Positions 17,037 to 24,561 of a DNA stretch of 64,000 nt are shown in pieces (the first letter of the stretch is position 1; each line of letters starts with the position of its first letter). A program made the position numbers and the translations under genes. This DNA comes from Mitsuokella sp. oral taxon 131 str. W9106. GTDB lineage: Bacteria > Bacillota > Negativicutes > Selenomonadales > Selenomonadaceae. The stretch is from NCBI RefSeq assembly GCF_000469545.1, contig NZ_KI273074.1, positions 1-64,000 of the forward strand, in the 5' to 3' direction. The notes below the pieces were generated by a model, which was given only the letters and a program-made list of their open reading frames with translations, searched no databases and was not told the origin of the DNA.

Positions 17037-17354
17037 ATGGAGCGATTTGCGTGGAAGGCAATGGTCAAGGAAGGCATGCTCGCCGAGTACAAGAAGCGGC
17101 ATGATGCGATATGGCCGGAGCTGAAGCAGGTACTCAAAGAGGCAGGCATTGCCAATTATACGATTTGGAATACGGGAAACGAGCTGTTTGGTTATTTCGA
17201 GTGCGAGAAGGGCGTTGCTTATGCGGAGGCGTATCAAGCGAAGAGCGCCGTCGTTGATCGGTGGAATGCGTTTATGAAAGACGTCATGGTGATGGAACTG
17301 GATCCTGAGACGGGAGCACAGCCAAAAATGAAGCAGGTATTTTTCTTGGCGTGA
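17037..17354 (+). CDS. rhaM: L-rhamnose mutarotase
   Basis: The 105-residue protein interconverts the alpha and beta anomers of L-rhamnose, supplying the form used by the isomerase. It shows the RhaM pattern: catalytic His22 in EYKKRHDAIWPEL, NYTIW with the conserved aromatic pair, and a C-terminal block with W (VVDRWNAFMKDVM). Length equals the E. coli enzyme within a residue or two. The ATG at 17037 has GAGGAGG upstream and starts 22 bases after the permease stop. Its presence confirms rhamnose rather than fucose as the substrate of the operon. Confidence 0.94.
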   Translation: MERFAWKAMVKEGMLAEYKKRHDAIWPELKQVLKEAGIANYTIWNTGNELFGYFECEKGVAYAEAYQAKSAVVDRWNAFMKDVMVMELDPETGAQPKMKQVFFLA

Positions 17355-17392
17355 AGGAAATCTTCACGCAGCAGCAAAAGGAGGACAAGCGT

Positions 17393-18817
17393 ATGCTCGT
17401 CAATACAAAGGCAAAGGTCGGAGTCTTCTCGATTGCACTCGGTGCGTATCTGCCGCAGTTCCCGCAGCTCGTCCCGGAATTCAAAGGGCAGTATGAAGCG
17501 TTTCAGAAAGCGCTTCCGAATACGGTCGAGATCGTCGATGGCGGCTTCGTTACGACGAAGGAGGAATCGCAGGCAGCAGGAGAGAAGTTCCGCGCGGCAG
17601 ATGTGGATCTGGTCATTCTCCAACTTTTGACGTATGCGACTTCATACAATATGCTGCCTGCTGTAAAGGATCTGGATGTGCCGGTGCTTTTGGTCAACGT
17701 GCAAAAAAAGCGCGTGCCGGATTATCAGAATACCGATATTCCGACGTGGCTCGGCACGTTGTACGCCTGTGGCGCAGTCGGAGAGATGGCAGCTGACCTC
17801 AATCGCTACGGCAAACGCCATGCCGTCATCACGGGCGTTGCGGAAGGCGGCGATCCCGAGGCCTTGCAAGAGATCGCGGATTGGTGCCGCGCTGCGCAGG
17901 TGCGCCGTCGTTTCCGCAGTACGAATATCGCGCAGGTCGGTCGCCCCTATCCCGGCATGATGGATCTCTATATCGATGAGTCGAATCTTTATCGCCGCCT
18001 CGGGCTTTACACGAAGCAGTTTGACTGGGAGAAGATGTGGGCGATTGCGGATGATATTGCGGACGAAGCCGGCATTCGCGCTAAGGCACAGGAGATTCTC
18101 GATACGTTTGATATCGAGGGCGGTGCGACGGTCGAAACGGTTTGGGATATGGCGAAGTATGTCATCGCATTCGAGCAATGGGTGAAGGAAGAGCAGATTG
18201 GACTCGTTGCGTCGCACTATGATGGATACGCGCAAGGCAAAGCGGGCAAGCTCGACAGCATGCTTATACCGGCCTTTTCCATGCTCATCAAGCAGGGGAC
18301 GGCGTGTGCCGTCGAGGGTGATATGAAGGTCGCTATGGCGATGAGCATCATGAAGACAATCAGTGGGACAGGGCAGCTTTCTGAGATGTACTCTATTGAC
18401 TTTGACAAGGATATCTGTATCATAGGACATAGTGGCTCTGGCGATGCGGATATTTCGCAGGCGAAGAAGCCCACGATGAAGATGGTCCCGGTATTTCATG
18501 GGAAGACGGGCGGTGGTTACTTGACCCAGTTCTATCCGCCAACGGATGTGCCGATCACGTACCTTGCCATCACGCAGGATGGCGATGGTCATTTTAAGTT
18601 CGTCGTTGCGGAAGGTGTGAACGAGTCGGGTGAGATTTTCACCTTTGGCGATACGAATATGCGCATGCGCTTTACTTGCGGGGCGCGGGCGTTTTGCAAT
18701 CGTTGGAGTGAAGCCGGTCCGACGCATCATATGGCAGCGGGCGTTGGCAGACATATCGACACCATTTTGAAAGTGGCAAAGATTCTCGATGTTCCCGTGG
18801 AAATTGTAACCCGATAA
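17393..18817 (+). CDS. L-fucose/L-arabinose isomerase-like protein, probable L-rhamnose isomerase
   Basis: This 474-residue protein belongs to the fucose/arabinose isomerase superfamily and not to the TIM-barrel RhaA or RhaI families. The start VGVFSIALGAYLPQFP resembles other members. Likely metal-binding and catalytic residues are Glu309 in CAVEGDMKVAM, Asp337 and His346 in the IDFDKDICIIGHSG stretch, and His445/446 in GPTHHMAAGVGRH. In a rhamnose operon with kinase, aldolase and mutarotase but no rhaA, it most likely converts L-rhamnose to L-rhamnulose. That substrate is inference; L-fucose is the main alternative, but rhaM and the rhaB/rhaD types argue against it. The ATG at 17393 has AAAAGGAGG upstream; an earlier GTG at 17351 lacks a binding site. 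Confidence 0.85.
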   Translation: MLVNTKAKVGVFSIALGAYLPQFPQLVPEFKGQYEAFQKALPNTVEIVDGGFVTTKEESQAAGEKFRAADVDLVILQLLTYATSYNMLPAVKDLDVPVLLVNVQKKRVPDYQNTDIPTWLGTLYACGAVGEMAADLNRYGKRHAVITGVAEGGDPEALQEIADWCRAAQVRRRFRSTNIAQVGRPYPGMMDLYIDESNLYRRLGLYTKQFDWEKMWAIADDIADEAGIRAKAQEILDTFDIEGGATVETVWDMAKYVIAFEQWVKEEQIGLVASHYDGYAQGKAGKLDSMLIPAFSMLIKQGTACAVEGDMKVAMAMSIMKTISGTGQLSEMYSIDFDKDICIIGHSGSGDADISQAKKPTMKMVPVFHGKTGGGYLTQFYPPTDVPITYLAITQDGDGHFKFVVAEGVNESGEIFTFGDTNMRMRFTCGARAFCNRWSEAGPTHHMAAGVGRHIDTILKVAKILDVPVEIVTR

Positions 18818-18846
18818 GGCAAATTGAAAACCGCCGATGACAGCAA

Positions 18847-18890
18847 AAAATGCCGGTTCTCTTCATGCAGGAAAAGGATCGGTATTTTTG
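18847..18890 (+). terminator. Weak hairpin between isomerase and DeoR genes
   Basis: AAAATGCCG near 18847 pairs with CGGTATTTT near 18880 (one wobble pair), with partial pairing inside and a short T run. It may attenuate rather than stop transcription into the regulator gene. Confidence 0.4.
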
Positions 18891-18914
18891 TTTGCGCAGA
18901 ATAGGAGATGGACC

Positions 18915-19673
18915 ATGCTGGGAGCAGAACGTCGGCAACGGATCATGGATATCTTAGGAGAGGACGGCAAGGTGTATGTCGCCAAGCTCGCGACGGAATT
19001 TCAGGTGACGGAGGAAACCGTTCGCCGCGATCTCGAAAAATTGGAACGTCAGAACCTGCTGCAACGGAGTTATGGGGGTGCAGTCCCGACCGAGGCAACG
19101 AGTGCGGACGTTTCGTTTGCACGGCGCAGATCGCAGAACCAGACGAGCAAACTGCAAATCGCCGAAGCCGCGCATTCCTTGATTCACGACGGCGATACCA
19201 TCATGGTGGATTCAAGCACGACCTGTCAAATGCTGTTGAATCGGCTGGCAAAGAAGCAGGGGATTACGGTGATTACGAATTCGATCCGCCTCATGTACGA
19301 TTTTCGCGCAAGTGCCTTTCGCATGGTCTGTACAGGCGGCAATTTTCGCGCAAGTTCATGCTCGCTTACAGGGCCTGTCGCGACACGCATGCTCGCGGGC
19401 TACCATGCGGACGATACGATCATCAGCTGCAAGGCGATCGATTTGGCGGGTGGCTTGATGGAGTCCAACGACAGTGAAAGTGAGGTAAAGGAGATCATGA
19501 TGCAGCAGGCACGACGGGTCATTTTGCTCGTCGACCATAGCAAGTTCGACAAAACGGCGCTTGTTCGCTTCGGGGATATCGGATCCCTTTCCTATCTCAT
19601 TACCGACCGAGAGCCACATGAGGAATGGAAGAAATTCTTGGCAGAGACAAAGGTGAAGCTGCTCGTTTGCTGA
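18915..19673 (+). CDS. DeoR family transcriptional regulator of rhamnose use
   Basis: The 252-residue protein has the DeoR N-terminal winged helix (RRQRIMDILGEDGKVYVAKL, then VTEETVRRDLEKLERQNLLQRSYGGA, residues 7-60) and the C-terminal sugar-phosphate sensor domain with DGDTIMVDSSTTCQML, ITVITNSIRL and ILLVDHSKFDKTAL. Such proteins repress sugar operons until a phosphorylated sugar binds; in B. subtilis a DeoR protein controls the rhamnose operon. As last gene of this operon it should repress its own promoter at 13260-13288, with rhamnulose 1-phosphate as a likely inducer. The ATG at 18915 is preceded by ATAGGAGAT, and an upstream in-frame ATG at 18837 has no binding site. Confidence 0.9.
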   Translation: MLGAERRQRIMDILGEDGKVYVAKLATEFQVTEETVRRDLEKLERQNLLQRSYGGAVPTEATSADVSFARRRSQNQTSKLQIAEAAHSLIHDGDTIMVDSSTTCQMLLNRLAKKQGITVITNSIRLMYDFRASAFRMVCTGGNFRASSCSLTGPVATRMLAGYHADDTIISCKAIDLAGGLMESNDSESEVKEIMMQQARRVILLVDHSKFDKTALVRFGDIGSLSYLITDREPHEEWKKFLAETKVKLLVC

Positions 19674-19721
19674 TTGAGAGATCGCTGGGGCGTGAGCGCT
19701 GTACCTCCATAAAACAGGATA

Positions 19722-19761
19722 TGCAAAATTCTCCATGCCACATCGATTGCAGCATGGAGAA
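19722..19761 (-). terminator. Terminator of the acid-sugar operon
   Basis: TTCTCCATGC (19729-19738) pairs with GCATGGAGAA (19752-19761). On the minus strand the stem runs into a T-rich sequence just after the GntP stop codon. On the plus strand there is no T tract, so the hairpin mainly serves the minus-strand genes. Confidence 0.7.
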
Positions 19762-19784
19762 CTTCGATGAAAACCACAGGAACA

Positions 19785-21149
19785 TCAACCGAACATTGCG
19801 TTGAGAATCAGGAGCACGATGATGCCTGTCGCCCAGGCGATCGTACTGGCAACGGAGTAGAGACGCAGCTGCTCTTTGCCCTCGGTGATCCCGATGGAGC
19901 GGTTGACGACCCAGAAGAAACTGTCGTTGAAATACGAGTAGAACAGTGACCCCACGCAGGCGGCAAGCGCTGCGAAGACGGGGTTCACCGAAAGATTCGC
20001 AATGATCGGCGCCGTGATCGATGCCGCTGTGATCATCGCCACGGTGCCGCTGCCTTGGATGAAGCGCACGATTGTCGCAATGAAGAACGGCAGCAAGATA
20101 GCGGGAATGCTCGTCTGCAGCATGGTCTCAGCCAAAACCGTGCCGACGCCGCTGTCGCGGATCAGCATGCCGAAAGCGCCGCCGCCGCCCGTGATGAGGA
20201 TGATGATGCCCGCGGATTTGATGCCCGTCTCCATTTCCTCCAGCACGCGCTTTCGGTCGAGATTTCCCGTCAAGCCGTAGATTGTCAGGAGGAGTCCGAT
20301 GCCGACGGCGATGACTGGTGTTCCGAAGAACTGAATGGCATCGGCAGCCTGCCCTTTCATGCCCATGGCAGATGCCACCGTACCGATCAGGATCAAAAGG
20401 ATCGGAACAACGATCGGCGCGAACGAGATGAAGGCCGAAGGCAGATGCGCATCATCGTAAATGCTGCTTCCCTGATTCGATGCCGTATACGATCGGTCCC
20501 GTGTCCAGCCGCCATCCGCCGTCGGAATCTGCCAAATCCTTTCGCCCGCCCACTTCGCAAAGAGCAAAGGTCCGATGAGCATCGGCACGGAGAGCACAAG
20601 TCCCCAGAGGATCAAGGAGCCGACACTCACCTCAAAAATGCCTGCGACGCCAACAGGCCCCGGTGTAGGCGGCACCATCGTATGCGTGATCACGAGGCCG
20701 GTGGCGAGCGCGATGCCGATGGATACGATCGACTTGCGCGCTTCTGTAGAAATCGCCTTGGCGAGAGGCGTCAGGATGACGAAGCCCGAATCACAGAAAA
20801 TCGGGATGGAAACGAGGAAACCCGTCAGCGCCATGGCGATTTCCTCCCGTCCCTTGCCAAAGAGTTTCAGGAAGCACAGGGCCATGCGCTTCGCCGCGCC
20901 CGATACTTCGAAGAGCTGGCCCATCATGACGCCGAAGCCGATGATGATGCCGATGCTTCCGAGCGTGCCGCCGAATCCTTTTGTGATGCTTGCGACAATC
21001 TGCTTGAACTCAATGCCGCCGATCACACCGACGAGGACGGTTGCCAAGATCAGTGCCAAGAACGTATGGATCTTGGTCTTCATGATCATGAAAATCAGAC
21101 AGGCAATGCCGACGCCAAGACCTATGAGAATTTGCGTTTCTGCAGCCAA
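19785..21149 (-). CDS. GntP family sugar-acid:H+ symporter
   Basis: The 454-residue permease belongs to the gluconate:H+ symporter family. Recognisable blocks include GIIIGFGVMMGQLFEVSGAAKRMA, the SIPIFCDSGFVILTPLAKAI loop, HTMVPPTPGPVGVAGIF in the middle, and the C-terminal QGSGTVAMITAASITAPI. About twelve hydrophobic segments are visible. As the last gene of an operon with a DUF1537 kinase and PdxA2, it should import the four-carbon acid that these enzymes degrade, most likely threonate. The ATG at 21149 is preceded by AAGGAGATGAAT on the minus strand. A terminator follows. Confidence 0.92.
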   Translation of the reverse strand: MAAETQILIGLGVGIACLIFMIMKTKIHTFLALILATVLVGVIGGIEFKQIVASITKGFGGTLGSIGIIIGFGVMMGQLFEVSGAAKRMALCFLKLFGKGREEIAMALTGFLVSIPIFCDSGFVILTPLAKAISTEARKSIVSIGIALATGLVITHTMVPPTPGPVGVAGIFEVSVGSLILWGLVLSVPMLIGPLLFAKWAGERIWQIPTADGGWTRDRSYTASNQGSSIYDDAHLPSAFISFAPIVVPILLILIGTVASAMGMKGQAADAIQFFGTPVIAVGIGLLLTIYGLTGNLDRKRVLEEMETGIKSAGIIILITGGGGAFGMLIRDSGVGTVLAETMLQTSIPAILLPFFIATIVRFIQGSGTVAMITAASITAPIIANLSVNPVFAALAACVGSLFYSYFNDSFFWVVNRSIGITEGKEQLRLYSVASTIAWATGIIVLLILNAMFG

Positions 21150-21201
21150 TAGGATTCATCTCCTTGTTCAAAACATAGACCGTTCTGCGGAACTGCCCCG
21201 T

Positions 21202-22215
21202 TTACTCGTGCTTGAAATGGGGGGCATATTTTGCCGCAAGGCGGATCGCCTCCACCATGCTCACGGCGCTTACGACGCCCTTGCCCGCAATGTCGAAGGC
21301 CGTGCCATGGTCGACCGACGTACGAAGGAACGGCATGTCGAGTGTGACGGCGATCGTGCGCTCAAAATCGTACGTCTTCGTCGCGATATGCCCTTGATCG
21401 TGATAGAGGGAAAGAACCGCCTGATAGCGTCCCTGCAGTGCTTGGTGGAAGACGGAATCCGGCCCGATCGGCCCCACGACATCGTAGCCTTTCCGCTGCG
21501 CCTCTTCTACAGCGGGGGCAATCTCCCGGACTTCCTCCCAACCGAAGAGCCCATGCTCTCCCGAATGCGGATTGAGTCCGGCGACCGCCATCTTTCCCGC
21601 AACGCCGAGCTGCTTCAAAGCTTTCGTGCAGCGGCAGATGTACTCCAGCACGCGCTCTTTCGTAACAGCGTCGCAGGCATCGCGCAGCGACATGTGCCGC
21701 GTGAGGAAGAATACGCGCATCCCGTCGACCTCGAACATGGTCAGCGGATCACGCGAGTTCGACAGGCCGCCGAGAATCTCCGTATGTCCGATGTAGCGGA
21801 TCCCCGCCGCGCGCAGCGATTCCTTGTTGATCGGTGTCGTGGCAATCGCATCGATCTTGTGCGCCATTGCCAGCTCCACGCACTTCTTGATGTAATCGAA
21901 TGCCGCCTGTCCGCACATCGCCTGGACTTTGCCCATCTTCAGCTTCGTCATGTCGACATTGTTGAGATCCATGAGATTGATGACGCCTTCATCGTCGACG
22001 GCAGATGCAGGATCCTCCACCGTATGGATGCGCGCCTTTGCCTTGCAGACGCGGATCGCCTGCTCCATCATGCCCTTCGCGCCGACGACGATGACCCTGG
22101 CGACATCCGTCACCTTCTTGTCGAGCAGGGCCTTGACGGTGATCTCCGCGCCGACTCCGGCCGGATCCCCCATAGGCACGCCGATCAGCGGCTTTTCCAT
22201 CCCATTCTTTTCCAT
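21202..22215 (-). CDS. pdxA2: Four-carbon acid sugar phosphate dehydrogenase (PdxA2 type)
   Basis: This 337-residue NAD-dependent dehydrogenase resembles 4-hydroxythreonine-4-phosphate dehydrogenase. It starts with [22 protein letters not shown] and keeps the metal and phosphate residues of the family: IGHTEIL with a metal His, [22 protein letters not shown] and [16 protein letters not shown]. Beside a DUF1537 kinase it is expected to oxidise D-threonate 4-phosphate, which decarboxylates to dihydroxyacetone phosphate, rather than to serve vitamin B6 synthesis. The start is taken at 22215 because GGAG lies 8-9 bases upstream and family homology begins there; a longer frame reaching 22299 overlaps the kinase gene and is unlikely. 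Confidence 0.93.
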   Translation of the reverse strand: MEKNGMEKPLIGVPMGDPAGVGAEITVKALLDKKVTDVARVIVVGAKGMMEQAIRVCKAKARIHTVEDPASAVDDEGVINLMDLNNVDMTKLKMGKVQAMCGQAAFDYIKKCVELAMAHKIDAIATTPINKESLRAAGIRYIGHTEILGGLSNSRDPLTMFEVDGMRVFFLTRHMSLRDACDAVTKERVLEYICRCTKALKQLGVAGKMAVAGLNPHSGEHGLFGWEEVREIAPAVEEAQRKGYDVVGPIGPDSVFHQALQGRYQAVLSLYHDQGHIATKTYDFERTIAVTLDMPFLRTSVDHGTAFDIAGKGVVSAVSMVEAIRLAAKYAPHFKHE

Positions 22216-22246
22216 ATGCACAACTCCTTTTCTCGTTCCAGCATCA

Positions 22247-23524
22247 TCAAAGGGCAATATCCTTGGCGATTTTTTCCAAGCAAAGCCCGATCGCATCATC
22301 GCTGCCGATCATCCCCCCTTTTGTCACAATGCGCAGCTTCGGCAAGCGACCGCCGAGGATGCGCCCGTAGACCGCAAGCGGCAAGACCTCGTCACGCACC
22401 GCAATGCCATCGGCATCCAGTCTCTCCAAAAGTGCAATCGTGATGTCGCCGCCTGAACAATAGACGCCTTCGAGCTTGCCGTTTTGCTCCAGGATCTCGC
22501 CCGCCGCCTCAGCCAACGTGGCAGAAAGGACGCAGGATACATGCTCCGGCGTAACGCCGAGTTCCCTCGCCGTCGCTTGGAGATCGAGCGGCTTCTCATC
22601 CGAAAGCGGCGTCGTCGTCAGCAGGAGGACATCCTCATCGTCCACGGCGGAACCGATCTTATCGATGACACGCCGGATCTCCGCAGCACGCCGCTCCCTC
22701 TCGAAAAACTCCCCCACATGCATGTCGACGAAGAATACGCGCCTCTTTTGCAGCAGATCGGCAATCTGCCGCTTCGTCGTCGCCGTCACGCTGCCGATGA
22801 CGAGCAAGACCTTCTGTTCGCGCTTTTCCTTGACTTGCATCTCGTACACGAACTGCATGGTCAAGGGTCCGGGATCCACCGTCAGCACATGGCATCCACT
22901 CTGCAGTGTCGCCTTGGCGATCTTCTGCACATCTTCGTTGCGCACGGCATCAAAGATGAGGACGCGGGCCTCCTTCGCCGCATCCCGGACGGCTGCCGCG
23001 AGCGAACCCATGTCCTGCGCCAAATCCTTCAGCGAAACGTATCGCACCGCGTGGCGCGTTTGCTGCGCGATCAGAGCCACGACATCATCCGATGCAACAG
23101 GCATCTTCGGATCACGCCCCGCATCCGACTCGGTCAGAAGCATGCCGTTCACGAGCATCGTTCGGTTTGCGACGATGCGTCCAGAATCTGGATAAGCGGG
23201 TACGACGATTGCCGTAAATTCGTCACCCAAAGCGGCGAGTGCCCCGTCGATCTCTGCTCCGATATTGCCGCGCAGCGTCGAATCAATGCGCTTGTTGAAG
23301 AACACACCCCCTTCTTTCAACTGCAAAAAAGCATCTCTGACCCGTCGAAAAGCCTCCTCTGGGGGCAATCCGCGGCTCGCCGTCGAGTAGGCCAGCACAT
23401 CGGATTGGTGCGCTGTCGCTCCGGCCAGACGAAAGAGACTGCACACACTAAGACCGATTTTCTTGAGGAGCACACCCGAAGCATTCGCCCCGGTCAGATC
23501 ATCCGCAACAATAACGCCTCGCAT
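22247..23524 (-). CDS. dtnK: Four-carbon acid sugar kinase (DUF1537), probable D-threonate kinase
   Basis: The 425-residue protein has the DUF1537 kinase architecture. The N-terminal substrate domain starts [20 protein letters not shown], followed by [19 protein letters not shown] and [20 protein letters not shown]. The C-terminal nucleotide-binding domain contains [16 protein letters not shown] and [14 protein letters not shown]. Members phosphorylate D-threonate, L-threonate or D-erythronate with ATP. Pairing with a PdxA2 and a GntP permease, without epimerase, isomerase or extra dehydrogenase genes, fits the two-enzyme D-threonate route to dihydroxyacetone phosphate. The start at 23524 is set by AAAGGAGAAG on the minus strand. 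The order is regulator, kinase, dehydrogenase, permease, all closely spaced. Confidence 0.92.
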   Translation of the reverse strand: MRGVIVADDLTGANASGVLLKKIGLSVCSLFRLAGATAHQSDVLAYSTASRGLPPEEAFRRVRDAFLQLKEGGVFFNKRIDSTLRGNIGAEIDGALAALGDEFTAIVVPAYPDSGRIVANRTMLVNGMLLTESDAGRDPKMPVASDDVVALIAQQTRHAVRYVSLKDLAQDMGSLAAAVRDAAKEARVLIFDAVRNEDVQKIAKATLQSGCHVLTVDPGPLTMQFVYEMQVKEKREQKVLLVIGSVTATTKRQIADLLQKRRVFFVDMHVGEFFERERRAAEIRRVIDKIGSAVDDEDVLLLTTTPLSDEKPLDLQATARELGVTPEHVSCVLSATLAEAAGEILEQNGKLEGVYCSGGDITIALLERLDADGIAVRDEVLPLAVYGRILGGRLPKLRIVTKGGMIGSDDAIGLCLEKIAKDIAL

Positions 23525-23568
23525 CGTATCTTCTCCTTTCTGGCAGATCCAATCGCAGATCCAATCTA

Positions 23569-24333
23569 TCAGATCGCGATGATTTCTCCGCGCGGCATCG
23601 CCTTCTTCGCCTCTGCCTTCGTAAACGGATAGTCCGTGATGACGCGATCCATTTCGCTCATATGCGCCGCCTTGTAGAGCTTTTTCTTGCGGAACTTTGA
23701 TCGGTCGGCGACCAGGATCGAAACCTCGCTCATCGCAAGGAGTTTCCGTTTGAACACGCACTTGCTCTCCGTCGGCACGACGAGGAAAAAATCCTCCGTG
23801 ATAGCAGCCGTCCCGATAAAGGCGAGATCGATGCCGTAACGCGCAAGCTGCTCCGTCGCCATGGAGCCCGCAACCGCCCCGGTTTCCGGCAGGACGACGC
23901 CGCCTAGGAGGATGGTGCGAATCTCCGGTTGGGAATACAGGTGCACGCCTATATGCAAATCGTTCGTCACGACCGTGATATTGGCGGGAGCCGCCTTCTT
24001 CAACCGATCCGCGATCTCGAACGTCGTCGTGCCCGCGTCGAAGAAGACCGTCATGCCCGCACGGATTTGCTGCAGCGCCGCGCCCGCGATGCGCCGCTTC
24101 ACTTCGGTATCGCGCACCTTCTTCTTCGCATACGAAGTCTCCGCCACGATGTAGTTCGGCAGCATAGCCCCGCCGTGCGTGCGCACGAGCAGCCCATTTT
24201 CTTCCAGCTGCTTGAGATCCCGACTGACCGTCATCGCCGTGACATGGAGCGCCTGCACCAGGGCACTGGTCGTGACCGTTTCATTCTGCTGCAGGCAGTC
24301 AAGAATAAATTTTTTTCTGTCGACCGAAATCAT
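23569..24333 (-). CDS. DeoR family regulator of the acid-sugar operon
   Basis: The 254-residue protein shows the DeoR helix-turn-helix (RKKFILDCLQQNETVTTSAL, then VTAMTVSRDLKQLEENGLLVRTHGGA) and the sensor domain with AGMTVFFDAGTTTFEIADRL, ITVVTNDLHIG and SILVADRSKFRKKKL. It is the first gene of a four-gene minus-strand operon and lies directly after a consensus promoter flanked by repeated AT-rich sites, so it probably represses itself and the catabolic genes until a phosphorylated acid sugar appears. It shares the fold but little direct sequence with the rhamnose DeoR regulator that converges on this operon. Confidence 0.9.
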   Translation of the reverse strand: MISVDRKKFILDCLQQNETVTTSALVQALHVTAMTVSRDLKQLEENGLLVRTHGGAMLPNYIVAETSYAKKKVRDTEVKRRIAGAALQQIRAGMTVFFDAGTTTFEIADRLKKAAPANITVVTNDLHIGVHLYSQPEIRTILLGGVVLPETGAVAGSMATEQLARYGIDLAFIGTAAITEDFFLVVPTESKCVFKRKLLAMSEVSILVADRSKFRKKKLYKAAHMSEMDRVITDYPFTKAEAKKAMPRGEIIAI

Positions 24334-24385
24334 ATGCGCCTCGAAATGTTAATTTAGTTTATCTTCTGTTATCTTTTGTTGCTTT

Positions 24386-24414
24386 ATTATAAAGCGGACG
24401 GTTTCTTCTGTCAA
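24386..24414 (-). promoter_or_regulatory. Consensus promoter of the acid-sugar operon
   Basis: Read on the minus strand, TTGACA (24414-24409) and TATAAT (24391-24386) are perfect and 17 bases apart. The start codon of the DeoR gene lies about 50 bases downstream. Confidence 0.88.
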
Positions 24415-24415
24415 T

Positions 24416-24445
24416 ATAGAAAATAAAATCAGGATAGAAAATAAA
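24416..24445. promoter_or_regulatory. Direct 12-bp repeats upstream of the -35 (candidate DeoR sites)
   Basis: ATAGAAAATAAA occurs exactly twice, at 24416-24427 and 24434-24445, with an 18-bp period, immediately upstream of the promoter -35 box. A looser related pair (GATAACA and GATAAAC on the minus strand) lies downstream of the -10. The arrangement suits a DeoR repressor binding on both sides of the promoter. Confidence 0.55.
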
Positions 24446-24464
24446 GGGATTGCCTTCATGCCGC

Positions 24465-24501
24465 AAAAAAGAGGCTCCGGCCATAGTGACCGGAGCCTTT
24501 T
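24465..24501 (-). terminator. Terminator of the MutS-like gene
   Basis: GGCTCCGG (24473-24480) pairs with CCGGAGCC (24490-24497) around a 9-base loop. On the minus strand the stem is followed by CTCTTTTTT. The plus strand also has TTTT. Confidence 0.85.
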
Positions 24502-24561
24502 CCCTGTCCGCATGTCGAGATGCCGCCCCATGCGCCGCCGGGGCGACGTTCGCCGTTCCGG

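Noticed and set aside
20055-21152. Plus-strand open frame opposite the GntP permease gene
   Set aside because: The translation is Arg/Asp/His-rich with no domain, while the minus strand encodes an intact permease with all family motifs.
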